From: Platycnemis pennipes
Taxonomy: Eukaryota; Arthropoda; Insecta; Odonata; Platycnemididae
Assembly (NCBI GenBank): GCA_933228895.1
Contig: OW121847.1
Coordinates: forward strand, 83,183,656-83,247,655
DNA: 64,000 nucleotides
Direction of reading: 5' to 3'
The position numbers and the translations under genes were made by a program. Position 1 is the stretch's first letter. Each line of letters opens with the position of its first letter. Of the stretch, positions 12,301 to 23,351 are shown in pieces. The notes beneath the pieces were generated by a model. The model had not been told where the DNA came from and made no database searches. It was given only the letters and a program-made list of their open reading frames with translations.

Positions 12301-12700
12301 CGACTCCTCGGGATAGTAATGTGGTGGTTTCCCCTTGCCTTCCACATCGCAGTACTACAGCCGTTAAAGTAAATGTTACCACGCCTGTAGTGAAATGAGT
12401 GTTGCTGTACCGACCACTGTGGTCTCCACCTTCACTCATGCGAAGAAGAGCTGCTGCCCTCTCCTTCAGGTGATGAGAAGCATAATTGTTGGTGGCCTCC
12501 ATCGCCAAGTCACGGCATCTTCACAGCTTCTGTATTATTTAAGGCCTACCTTACCCAAGGATACACCAATACGCCCTCAGAATGCCGTCGCTTTTTGTCC
12601 ACGACTGCTTATTCGACGAGTAAACTCGCTTATCTCGCAGCTAACCTCTATATCGGTCGACCCACCATCCACAACCCGGTGGATGCACTAGGTGGCTTTA
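9349..12700 (-). mobile_element. RTE/Proto2-like LINE, degenerate
   Basis: A minus-strand non-LTR retrotransposon. From the 5' side it shows an N-terminal segment with MAPFRVKYSGGKIVPHSD, an APE-type endonuclease (IILGDWNAVVG, YTWKVPGDRGRFRIDYILVK, DSDHNLVMMKC), a reverse transcriptase (KASGIDDIPAELIRNAG, DEDQFGFRKSKGT, FVDLEKAFDNVDW, RQGCALSPV) and a C-terminal domain (RRWDNLIGHILRHDGL, GKGRPRLSYIEQFVKDV). It ends in a short TGATGATGATGA tail (about 9352-9363), as RTE-type LINEs often do. Several stops and frameshifts break it, so it is dead. A second copy lies at 55700-57890 in the same orientation. Confidence 0.85.
9368..12120 (-). pseudogene. LINE endonuclease/reverse transcriptase, broken
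   Basis: The readable blocks are 12117-11785 and 11712-11485 (endonuclease), 11155-10349 (reverse transcriptase fingers and palm, 268 residues), 10195-9872 (palm and thumb) and 9894-9368 (C-terminal). The catalytic motif normally FADD reads RFADYIAL, so its second Asp is Tyr. This would abolish polymerase activity even without the frameshifts. The order and spacing of blocks are normal for the clade. Confidence 0.8.
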
Positions 12701-12719
12701 AAAGCGGGCTTACACATTA

Positions 12720-13920
12720 TGTTCTCAGGCTAACAACTTGAGCACCTTGAGTAATAAAAATTTCCATTGTTTCAGTTACCACTATGGAGAATCAAGTTAA
12801 TATATTTACCAAAATACTCAATATTATTTAACCTTATAAAGTTGAAACTAGACATATTTCCTTAATTAAATGGAATACAGAAGTGAGATATGTAAATGAG
12901 AAATCCTGATTTTGAAGTGTAAGTGCTGTCATGTGTGCTTTGGGAATCATGGCGATCAAACGTTTTTTTAATTTCAAATGCCATTGGCTGTAGTTATCAC
13001 TCGTATAGGTTGCAAGAAATCAAGGTTATAGCGATCGCAATAAAAGATTGTTTTAAAACTTTGACTGTGGTTTTTTAATGTTGAATGATCCCAAAATGTG
13101 GAATTTTTTTCCTCGCCAATGTGTTACAAATTTGGTCTAATATTCTGTATCAGATATTTTTTATTTCAGTTATTTTTTTGGTGAAATTACATAAATAATT
13201 TTCCATGTCTATCACCGTGGTCCGCTGTAAAAAAGACTCATAGGTATGCAACCCTGAAATACACAGTTAATGATTTCTCTATTCTATTAACGAAAAATTT
13301 TTGTACACCATATATTCAGGATTTGTGCTTTTTGATGATTGCTACGAATTCTAAATCGTATCAGGTACGATTCAGGTAAAGCCTAACCTCCTACTTTTCC
13401 TACGTTCTTTTTCTACCAAATACTTCTTACCTAAACCATGTTTAGCTCTGGTGCTGCACTCTTTGCACGTCAGGGTCTTTATCTAGCTCTTTGTCACTTG
13501 TACATATTTGGTAGGGGGACCTTACCAGTGGCAGAAGCTAAGTTGTTTGCCTTTGATAGCCTTTTTTCCTAGCTTGCATGCCTTCCCATGTCACCTTTAC
13601 CGTTCACTCCTTCGTGGTGTTCTGTGATTTTCTCGACAGTTCTTGATGACTTGTACATTAAATAGAGGTATATTATTGCTCATTCATCTTCTGGAAATAG
13701 GTACTTAAGGAGCTGAAAAATGTGTTTATTCCTGAAATGTATATATTTGCTGACAATAATAGTTTCAAAAGAAAAATTTTTGAATTTAAAATCTGTAAAC
13801 ATTTCAGGACGAATGTATAAATGCATGAAACATCCATTTTACTAATAATACCAATTTAAATCGTTTCATTACACAAGAATTATTCAAAATTAAGTGAAAA
13901 AACTCAAATCAAAATAAAAT
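12720..13920. other. Intron sequence, nothing recognised
   Basis: AT-rich intron DNA between the LINE and the piggyBac relic. No frame or repeat was recognised. Confidence 0.5.
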
Positions 13921-13967
13921 ATGGCCCTCTGGCACCAGTTTAGAATATTTACCATATTCTAAACCAA

Positions 13968-15010
13968 CTAGATATGTTTTAGTCCATACCCCACGAAACT
14001 CCTTGAAGCAATTGTCTTGGCATAGAGGAGGATTTTCCAGGCAATCAGGATATTAGTCAGCCTATGTTTACCAGTGTTTGTGCAAAGCCGGCAATTTTGT
14101 TTTGTTCTTCTATCACCTTTGGAAGCCATGGGGTATAACTTGGGGAAATGGAGAACCAGTGAGAGCATATTTATTCTGTGAGCCAAGATGTTTTCTCATT
14201 TCTGATCGAAGTCGACGAGTTAATTGCATTCAGTCTAAAACTTTGAAGATAAATGTCTCCCCCTTTGAATACTTTTATGCAACTGGAAACTGTTCAGCAG
14301 CAGAATTTGATCAATATAGAGGGCCACTTTTTTATCTCAATGTTAGGTCATCCTTGGGGTAATATGAGGTACTCCTCCCAATGTCTGAGAAATTTTATGA
14401 AGAATGCAGCCTGCGTGCGCAAGTCCTCCTTCGATGATTCCTCCTGCTTCAGCATAAACTAAAATTTTTACAATGAGTCTGGATAGTTTGGCTAACATAT
14501 ACAGCTTTACGCCAAACTTATACCTCTTTCCCTTTAGGTATATATAGCCGAAAAGCCAAGGCCCCCTCCAAAAAAAATCATTGACTCGTCGATACTTAAT
14601 TCTCTCGACAGATAGTATATCATATTCATCCATTATATCCTCAAAACATTTAAGTAGTGGCCTTATTTTCCGAAGATGATCAGATAAACATTGCTCTTGC
14701 AGCTCGCCGACGAGTGCAAAATGCAAAACATGTAAAATAACTAGGAAGCTGTCACGGGACATATTTGAAGGAAAGAAGGGGATAGTATAAAATCTTTTCA
14801 CGAGTAATCCCATATGAAGTACTAATCCCAAAAAACATCACATTCATTCCATGTTAGAGGTTTCCAATCTCCAATCATAGCTCGTGGAGATTGTCTTTCT
14901 TGGAGAAAACGTTCTGTGTGTTTGCTCGTTTCTTCGAAAATTTTATCGACAGTTTGGTCAGAGTAATGAAATGTGAAAACAATCTCACAGTCTCTCTCCA
15001 TCCAGTCTAA
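13968..15010 (-). pseudogene. piggyBac transposase relic
   Basis: Minus-strand fragments resemble the piggyBac DDE domain. They include ERFLQERQSPRAMIGDW in another frame near 14920-14880, FLGLVLHMGLLVKRFYTIPF, DHLRKIRPLLKCFEDIM, FWRGPWLFGYIYLKGKRYKF and KLYMLAKLSRLIVKILVY. The first catalytic Asp, expected in a SIDESM motif, is lost (SVERIKY). A Cys-rich tail segment (NCRLCTNTGKHR) is at about 14099-14064. This copy is more diverged than the one at 24.6-26.4 kb and comes from a different subfamily. Confidence 0.75.
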
Positions 15011-15049
15011 CTTTCAAAGTTCCTTTTTGCTTGAATGGAATTCCACGTA

Positions 15050-16588
15050 ATGCCACTCTTCCCTCAGACCAAGATCGGTCAGTGCGAGGTAGGTGGATGG
15101 AAAAAGTCTGGTGGGGCAATGAGACTGATATGAGAATCTCTTTCTGTCACATTCGCCTCTACTCGTGTTTGACACTCCTATCCTCTACCTAATATTTGCC
15201 AAGCGTGCAATCATTGTCATTGTATCAAGTTATCACATTGATGGCACGATATTCATTGAAATAGGAGGTTTCACACACAAAATTTGTCGCACATAGTATG
15301 AGAGACGTCAATTCACAGACGACACTTACATGGTGACAATACAAATTATGAAACCGCTCCTGTTCCCTTTTACATTTATTGGTGACCCTTTATGAAGGTA
15401 TCCAGTGTATTCATTTCAACATTGTCGGTCTCATATTTTCATATCTTAACATAGTCCCACCTTCACTATTTTCATACAACTTTGTGGTATTGGAGCAAAC
15501 TCAGTCAAAACAGTGTATTTATTCTGTACCGAAGACAAGAGCATTCACTTATGAAATCACTTGCTACTTTCTACTCTACTAAATCAGATAAAAAGCAAAC
15601 CCTGATAATTTTGACAAAGAAACAACCATAGTCTGGTTACATTGAAGGTCACTCAGATCAGAAGGTACAGGCTTAGTAGCAGTACGAATATTTAAAAGCC
15701 TGGCAGTATAGAAGTATATTTAGCAGAATAGCTAAATTTAAATTTAAAACCTCTGTATGAAGCATCAGCAAAGAGACGACACATACTCGTCTAAGAATGC
15801 TAGTATAAGGAGAAATACTCAAGTTGGCAAAATGAAAGAAATATTTGGCGTCTATATGGGGGCACCCATTAATGCTTACATAGTACACACGCATCATGAG
15901 GTAAGAAAGTGTTATAAAATTCATTATTACCATAGTTAACACTTTAATTTCAAAAGCATCTCTTTGTCTACACATAGAAAAAATTTGGTTAAAAACTAAG
16001 TTTATAATTAAAAACGCATTATAACTCAAAAAAAGGAAAATGATAAGAGTAATTCAATGTTTGTTAAAACATAACATATAAGGGAAGAGACGCTCACTGC
16101 AACGGACCTGTATATATAATTGCAAGGTTGTACAGAAGAAGTATATTTAAGGAAAACTAAGTGCTACTAATCATAATCCCTCTGTATAACATTTCTTATG
16201 AATCGATGTGGTGGAGCACATCGATTGACGTGCTCTACCACAGACGGAGGTACAGGACCACATCTATAGACATGGTCCACAGTGAACATGTTAAAGAGGA
16301 AGCAAAAACGGAATACCGATTTTAAAAAAAGCATTTCACATGCAATTGTGTATGCAATCACTTAATAGCCATTGTCCAAAAGGCATATTTGGCAACATAA
16401 TGACATTTAATCTTCACAGATAATTACGGGTCCATTTACCACCTATTTCATACATCAATCTAAGAATATGGGTCTATTTAATAAATATTTTATACATCAA
16501 TCTAAGAATATTTTATAAACCAAATTTTACACTTTGAGTATTTTTTTGCTCCAGTTACCACTCCGGGTAGTATTTGTTTAGTTCTAAC
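15050..16588. other. Intron sequence with one hairpin
   Basis: No gene was recognised. At 16209-16242 GTGGTGGAGCAC and GTGCTCTACCAC form an 11-of-12-bp stem with a 10-base loop. A diverged direct repeat (GAAGTATATTTA... CCTCTGTAT) occurs at 15710-15760 and 16138-16190. Confidence 0.45.
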
Positions 16589-16884
16589 TAACGATGTGTC
16601 AATTCCCATAACTATTCTCGATAACACCGATTCTTGTGGGTTGGTATTGGTATCAAAAATCAATTACCTAAAGTCAATACCGATACCGTCGATACTATGG
16701 AGGGTTGGATAGTATATTTTAAATTTTCAGGGCGTAGCGATCGAAGCACCCTGTGAATGGAATATAGGTGCGTTAGGTATTGACAAGGAGAGGTTGTGTA
16801 AACATGGTCACGAAATTAGATCAAAAATTTTCCGAGCAGCTAGAAGCAAAATAAAGATATATTTTTTCCCCATTACACTGGTAT

Positions 16885-17713
16885 CACAGGAAAAAATGAA
16901 CCTCACACAGGTGAAAATATAAATGATTTGTTACTCCAAGTTCTGAAAGAATGGGACATTGTTGAAAAAATTGTTGCTGTGGCCACAGATAATGGACCTA
17001 ACATTGTAAGTGCTATCAAGAAATCCCACTTCAAACATATTCCATGTCTTGCACATGCTTTACAGATTATTGTGAAACATGGTTTGCTAGAATCCGCGTC
17101 AGTGAAAAGTTTGACAGGCAAGTGTCGAAAATTGGTTGGTCATTTTAAACATTCAGTACATGCATGCAATGTATTTAAAAGGGCACAAACCACAGGAAAA
17201 ATAAAATTGCACAAGCTAATTCAGGATGAACGTACCCACTGGAATTCTGAACTCCACATGTATCAACGGCTCCTAGAACAGAGGCAAGCACTCAGTCTAG
17301 CCACCAGTGAGCTCCAGCTCCCTATTGAGTTAAATTGTCATGACTGGGACCTAATGGAACTGGTTGTCAAGCTTCTTAAACCATTTGGTTCCACGATATT
17401 TGCATTAAGTAAAGAAACTGTGACTGCATCAGAGGTTTTGGCTATTGTGAATAGTTTGTGGAAGGAGTTGGAAAAACCATGTAGGCACAGCAGAATAACT
17501 CAATTTCAGAATGAACTTTTGTTTCAACTGAAAAAGTACTGTGGTAGATATGAGTATGAAGAAGAATACATTTTAGCAACACTGCTGGACCCAAGGTTGA
17601 AGGAAAGCATTTACCGAAGATCAGGGACATTTCTTAAGGCCAAGGATATACTAATCAAAGCCACAGAGGAGCATGAGTCAACTTCTATAACATCAGTGGA
17701 CGATGCATTACAC
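16885..17713 (+). pseudogene. hAT transposase, exon 1 (catalytic core)
   Basis: The frame is open from about 16885 (NEPHTGENIND) to a donor CAC|GTAAGT at 17714. It shows the hAT signatures VAVATDNGPNIVSAI (catalytic Asp), IPCLAHALQIIVKHGLL (C-x2-H) and DERTHWNSELHMYQRLLEQR (conserved Trp), then LATLLDPRLKESIY. About 275 residues are visible. The BED zinc finger expected at the N-terminus is missing, so the 5' part has been deleted. hAT transposases cut and join DNA in the nucleus at 8-bp target sites. This copy is probably inactive. Confidence 0.8.
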
Positions 17714-17776
17714 GTAAGTAAAATTTAATTTACAAAGTAATTAGCTTAACTCAAATTAAAGGGAATGACTGATTAT

Positions 17777-19828
17777 TAAGGATGTGCGAGTACTCGTAAA
17801 TTCGAGTCGAGTTGAGTAGTTGGTACTCGACTCGAGTACTTCGAGTATTTTTACGAAAGTCAAGCCGAGTCGAGCAGCTTTTGTCGACGGAGCCACCATG
17901 GCCAATAGGTTCAGAAATCTGCCAACAGGAAGTACTATCGTCAAAATCGAGTAAATCTCTGGTTACATGATAGATTAAAACGTACGAACATGTACTTACG
18001 TACGTTCATTTACATTTGCGTGAATGGTTTGATGTACGTATACGTGAACGGATTCATGTACGTTTGCATGAACGAATGGATGAATCGTTGCTTACACGGT
18101 GCATGAAACTGCATATGTACCGTATTCCTCCGAATATAGCCCCCCCTTTTTGGCCGAAATCTTCTCGGAAAAAGTCTGGGGGGGACTATATTCGAGCTCA
18201 AAGCAACTAATAACCGTTCTAAAATTCCATCCCCTGAGTTTGAAGGTTTATATCACAAAAATGGATAGTTCAATTTTTAAATAAAGTATATCGAACTGAA
18301 TCTTGTTTATTTATACGTTTAATAATGTCAAAAATACATTTTTAGTTGGTTATATTAATTAATTTTTCGACCGAGATAGATAAAAATGCCGGATATTATT
18401 CAAGTTCAGGGAAGCAAGTTTGACGCCCACTTGAAGATACACAAGAGAAGCCACTTCTCTTTTCTTCGCACAAGATAAGGAACATACATTTTATCTTAGA
18501 CTAAACCAAGTAAAAAATAGATTACTCAGTTACCAATTACGTTACGAATAATATTTAAAAATAGGCTATCTCAGCTAATGGAAGTCTAGAAGTAACGGAA
18601 ATTTAGTTCGTTTTGATGGTATTCTTCGTGTTTGAAAACTAAGCACATGTAAAATGACTTAACAAATTGGGAGAATTAGATATGCTTTCAACGTGTATAT
18701 ATTTATTTCGGAAAGCGAGCTCCACGCGACAGGGCTTTTGGCCAGGACAGATAAGCTGCTCGAGGTTATCAAGTTGTAAGCTACTGTAGGTACCGCGCGC
18801 ACCAAACACCACGTGAGAAAATTTCTTTAGTATGTACAGGAAAAATATCCTTGCGTATGCTTGAATAAAATTTTATAAGTTGCAGTATTCACCAAAATAA
18901 AATCAGCGATAAGAGAGATAGCTTTTGTCCCCACATTTCTCGGCTTCTCGACAAAAGAAACAAATAGCATTTTAAATTATCTTCAACTCCGTCTCCAAAA
19001 ACTTTGCACGAGGTGGCATAGTGACGGTATGCTTCCAAAGATACTATCAGTTCTTAAACAGACACTGACTTGCATTCTTAAAGGCGATACTTTTTTCCGC
19101 CATTGTCGAGTCCTCATGACTCATTCACAGTTCCACACACACGCTACCTTTCTCTTTCAGGCATGCTCTGGACAGTTGAGCGTGCTTTTATAGCCTAAAA
19201 TAAATATATATCGATATCAAATAACCAACAAATTCTACTGAGATTTCATAAGTGGATTCATATTAGAGCAAGAGAAAGGTCCAAATGGTGATTTCCGGAA
19301 TGGAAAGCGTGCGGGACGGAAAATAACGCAGTCTGACAAATTTGTCAAAAACAAAAATATTGATGAACGTAATAGTATGAAACTTCGTATGACTATTAAC
19401 AAGAAAAAATATTTTGCTTCCTGGCTTACTTTCATTACAAGTTAATAGGGCATGTCACTCATGTAGGCCTCATATTATGCCTAAGTACACTCTAGGTACC
19501 ATACTGCAAGCTAATTTACACATTTTAATCCTAGGAATGAAGGTAATTTTCTTATTTCGAGAGCTACCGGAAAAATTTCCATTAGGTTTTTGGCCTGCGC
19601 TACGTGCCATATTAATTTGACTGTTTATAACTATGCATTAGGTAGGTAGACCTGCCATTTGACAGTCAGATTGCTGGCTAACTTTAATTGCAATGACTTA
19701 AGTAAGAACTTGGCCTCTTCACTCATGTACATTATGTACAAACTCGACTCGACTCGATACTCGCGAGTACTTTACAACCCGACTCGATACTCGACTCGAG
19801 GTCAAAAAGTACTACTCGCACATCCCTA
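17777..19828. mobile_element. Non-autonomous hAT element inside a hAT intron
   Basis: The ends are TAAGGATGTGCGAGTA and, from the right, TAGGGATGTGCGAGTA, flanked by the exact 8-bp duplication CTGATTAT (17769-17776 and 19829-19836), which fits nTnnnnAn. Both ends carry dense ACTCGACTCGAG-type subterminal motifs, the usual transposase binding pattern of hAT. No transposase is present. The interior holds a TACGTGAACG-type tandem (17980-18080), a hairpin of GC-runs (18121-18195) and plain AT-rich DNA. Without it the host intron would be only about 180 bp. Confidence 0.9.
18121..18195. repeat. Fold-back with C7/G7 arms
   Basis: CCGAATATAGCCCCCCC (from 18130) and GGGGGGGACTATATTCG (to 18195) are inverted copies flanking a pair of shorter inverted segments (TTTTTGGCCGAAATCTTCTC against GAAAAAGTC). 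It looks like a tiny MITE or the joined ends of one. Confidence 0.6.
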
Positions 19829-19945
19829 CTGATTATAAGTAAAAATTAAGCTGCATCATAGTGTAATCACAGAAAGTTTCTCTGGCCATGGCTGAAGAGC
19901 CTAGGAGAATTATTCTATAGGACTTTTTTCTTACTTACTTTGCAG

Positions 19946-20255
19946 GAAGAACTGGAGAAGAAACAAAATGAATTTAAGCATTCTATGAGGTCGATGTACT
20001 CCAATCTAATTAATGAAGGGAATGTATCCTGCCAGTCAGTTTGTATTAGAATCTCTGCCCGAAATGAAGGGGAAACGTACCTGCAGGAGCCAAGGTTGCC
20101 AGCCAACACAAAATATTTCTGTATTGGAAAACCAACTTGCAGTATTCTCGGCTACGGAAGGTAGCAAGGAAGTATCTGTGTGTTCGTCCTGCAACCGTAC
20201 ATTCTGAACGTTTGTTCAGTACAGCAGATTCTTTTCTCTTTCAGAAATTAAATAA
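19946..20255 (+). pseudogene. hAT transposase, exon 2 (dimerisation domain), broken
   Basis: This follows a good acceptor (TTACTTTGCAG) in phase 0 with exon 1, and starts EELEKKQNEFKHSMRSMYS. In-frame stops (about 20044 and 20067) break it. Further on another frame gives RKVARKYLCVRPATVHSERL and FSTADSF, the hallmark hAT dimerisation motif. The alignment ends at a junction with a minus-strand LINE at about 20248. Confidence 0.75.
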
Positions 20256-21390
20256 CTCGGCTTAAAACATTAGGGTCGTCTCCTAGGATGGATTTTAGCT
20301 CTCCCCCTAAGTTTAGTTGCCTTCGCAATTCACAGTATTTGTCACACTCCGTCAGGATATGCCGAATGCTGAGAGAACAGTCGCAATCATCACACTGAGG
20401 AGGAAGTTTCTCTTCAGTAAAGAGAAATAAGTGAGTCAAAGGGCAGTGCCCTATCCTCAAACGGGTGATGACGACTTCCTTTCTTCGGCTGTTCCTGACG
20501 GAAGAGGGCCACACTGACATAACCAGCTTGATGTCACAAAGTTTGTTATTTCGTGCAGTGCGCCAAGACTCCTTCCACTGCCCAAGGACTAACTGTCTCA
20601 GGGAAGACTTTAGGTCCTCGTAAGGCACCAGCGTCGACTTAGACTCGGTCTCGTTCAGAGCTTCTTTGGCCAAAGCATCTGCCTTTTCATCTCCGGCTAT
20701 TCCCACATTCCCCCGGGACCCAAAGGTACCAAACGCGTACTTCCCCTTCTACCGAGAGACAGCAGGGATGAATGTATGTCTTGAATGATCGGGTGCATGG
20801 GCAAAAAGCCGGAAATGGACTGTATGTAGCTCAAGGAATCAGTGCATATAACGAAGGAGCCATTGTCGTCACATAAGTTTTCAAGAGCCATCTTTATGGC
20901 AAATTATTCTGCTGTGTATACACTACACAGCGGATTTAATTTTGCTTTGACCGATCCTTGGCTAGGTGAGAATGCTGCGCATGCACAGGCTGACTCTGAC
21001 TTAGAGCCATCAGTGTACACTGGCACAAAATCGGAGTGATTCCCTAGGAACATTAAAAACTGACGTTGGTGATCCAAGAGTGTGGTGAAGGATTTTTGTC
21101 GGTTACACAAGGCCGTTTTAACCACCGGGGTGGGTGTTAACCAGGGAGGGTGTGAAGAGTAAGAGACAGGAAACACTTTAGGCACCCTGAAATCACATCC
21201 ACGAATAAAATCATTAAAACGTGCACAAACGGGCCTAGTGGCCTTTGTCCGTCAGTTTTAAATTTCTAAAAAACATGGTTTAAAAAGTATGTTAAAACAT
21301 GGGTGTGCCATCATGGATAAAACTTTGGAGACATAATTGCACATAAGAGCATTCCTCCGGTGGCATAGAGGAGGCTCCCCTGCATCAGAA
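20248..21390 (-). pseudogene. I-like LINE fragment: RNase H and C-terminal zinc motif
   Basis: The 3' part of a LINE ORF2 on the minus strand. The order is DAGEPPLCHRRNAL (about 21386-21345), FVPVYTDGSKSESACACAAF with a conserved AE further on (RNase H), FVICTDSLSYIQSISGF, GIAGDEKADALAKEAL (last RNase H motif), and C-x2-C-x8-H-x4-C (CDDCDCSLSIRHILTEC). It ends in a stop at about 20248. Frameshifts separate the pieces (near 20700 and 20900). The reverse transcriptase is absent. Upstream the fragment abuts the pogo/Tigger element at 21393. Confidence 0.8.
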
Positions 21391-21392
21391 TA

Positions 21393-22838
21393 CAGTGGAA
21401 TCCCGGTATAACGAGTGCCCATAATCCCTCGGAAATCACTCGCTAAATCGAGCGCTCGTTATATCCGATGGTGTTGAAAAAACCCACCTAATTCTCATAG
21501 TCGTTCGTATTTACAGTTTTTCTTTTGTGTCCGTGGTATTTGACGAAGGTAAACAGCAAAAAAGTCATTTCAGGCACAATTTGGTAGAATATCAACATAT
21601 TTCATGAAAGAAACAGGACATTTTCCATTATATAAAATATTAATTCCCCTAGTTTCAATGTTTTTCTTCCAGTTCTTCTATTTTTCGATCGCCGAAGAAA
21701 GCTGTAAAGACAGCGTAACTAGTCAGAATTAAAATATTAGGTATACTGTGGAAGTTTTTGGATAATTTTGCGAATATGTCATGACGATAATATCAGTTTT
21801 GTCGAGTTTTCGAATGTTAACCAGTACGTCCATCAGTTGGGAAAACTGGCGTGAAGCTTCACTGAAATACGGCATGTTTCGGGGGTCGAAGATATTTTTC
21901 AAGCTTAAGCGAAGGCCAACTTACGGCTGTCTTTTTCCGACACGATTAACTGGAGCTATATCACGATAATTCATCGGGCGCGAACACGCTGTTTGAACGA
22001 GCGTAATATCAAGATCTTTTATCGCGATAATTATCGTGATAATATATAGTGATATTTTATCGGGGCGCGATATCGTGATATTTTATCGGGGCGCGATATC
22101 ATGATATTTTATCGGGGCGCGATATCATGATATTTTATCGCGATATTTATCATGGTCACGATATCATGATATTTTATCGCGATATTTATCATGGTCACGA
22201 TATTTATCGTGATGTTTATCGTGCTGGTTATCGCGATACCTATTTATAGCGATATTTATCGCACCCCGATATCTTATCGTGCCGATATCATATCGATAAC
22301 ATACCGGGGCACGATAAGACGATGTTTATCGTCACGCTGAGTTATCGTTATCGCCACCTTATGATATGCTAAAATTATCGTATCCCGATATTGAATTATC
22401 AATATCGCCCATGCCTAGACCTAACTCCCTCTCCTACTCTCATCTTGCTCGTCGTACGCCCACTCCCCTCCCATTGATGACTGGGTCTAACAAAAGAAGA
22501 ACGTAAAATGGGAGCGCGGAGAGCGTACTGAAGGCCGTCAATCGCTAATGTTTGGATATAACTGGCTTTAGGTGTTGTAGATATGGCACACATCTTGTAT
22601 TTTTAGTTTAATCAGCAGATAATACAAAACACAATAGTTTATTTTTGCTAGGCGGCGCATCGCCATCGAGATATATCTGTCGTAATACCGAGCGTATACC
22701 GTGGAAGGAACTTTTTGGCCTCGCTATATCCGCTTTATTTTACATATAAAACATAGGCCTTTTGGCGGTACAAAGACAATCACTCGCTATAATGCGATTC
22801 TCGCAATAAGCCGTACTCACTATACCGGGCTTCTACTG
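21393..22838. mobile_element. pogo/Tigger-like element
   Basis: The ends are CAGTGGAATCCCGGTATAACG and, inward from the right, CAGTAGAAGCCCGGTATAGTG. Both sides carry TA (21391-21392 and 22839-22840), the Tc1/mariner target duplication. The left end contains GAGCGCTCGTTATATC and the right end its diverged counterpart. No complete transposase is present. The middle is taken up by an ATCG-rich array (22005-22410). Confidence 0.8.
22005..22410. repeat. ATCG-rich palindromic tandem array
   Basis: About 400 bases are made almost wholly of TATCG, GATAT and their complements. Part is a 26-base unit (TATTTTATCGGGGCGCGATATC plus a four-base spacer), repeated three times at about 22049-22126. A 39-base unit containing TATTTATCATGGTCACGATA follows, twice. 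The array ends at CAATATCGCCCATGCCTAG, which looks like one end of a hAT MITE (inward: CTAGGCATGGGCGATATTG). It carries no open frame of note. Confidence 0.8.
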
Positions 22839-22840
22839 TA

Positions 22841-23351
22841 GATGCTTATGACCACATTTTACAGTATATCTCCGCAACTATTTAAGCTACAGGCATACTA
22901 AAGGGCTTATTTTAAAGGCCTTGAATTCTACAAATATAATAATTGATTATACTGTGAAATATAAACAATTTTATAAAGTTTATAACAATTTTAAATTTTC
23001 AAATCGATTTTTAACAAAGTACATATGCCTTCGATTTTGCTCACTTTTTTATATGTTGTAGACATAATCCTCCTCAACAAATTAAAAAAGTTTACCAGAG
23101 GTAATATTTCATTTAAAAAAGAAAAACATTTTTCAGTGAAGGTGTGACACCTACCAGTGGCCACAGCATCAGGCTAACGGCCGACTCTATGGTACTCTGG
23201 TGTCAGAGCCTTAGAATCTATGAAGAGCAGCACACGGCCTTTTAGCGGTCGGCCTAGGAGAACAATAGACAAACCTTGTCTAGTCTTTGATTTCCAATGC
23301 TATTGATTGTTTTTACTATTTAAATTGATATTTACTTTATCTAAAGCATTT
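22841..23351. other. Intron sequence, nothing recognised
   Basis: Lies between the pogo/Tigger element and the piggyBac left end. A GC-richer patch at 23155-23270 contains two copies of a CGGTCGGC-like motif; no gene is seen. Confidence 0.45.

Larger units (their letters stand above)
16590..20255 (+). mobile_element. hAT transposon, 3' end lost
   Basis: The left terminal region (16592-16695) matches, inverted, the solo end at 9154-9242. A transposase gene follows, in two exons, reading to the hAT C-terminal dimerisation motif at about 20160-20250. There the sequence runs into a LINE fragment of opposite orientation. No right terminal repeat was found. A separate 2.05-kb hAT-like element is inserted in the intron of this gene. 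Confidence 0.75.
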
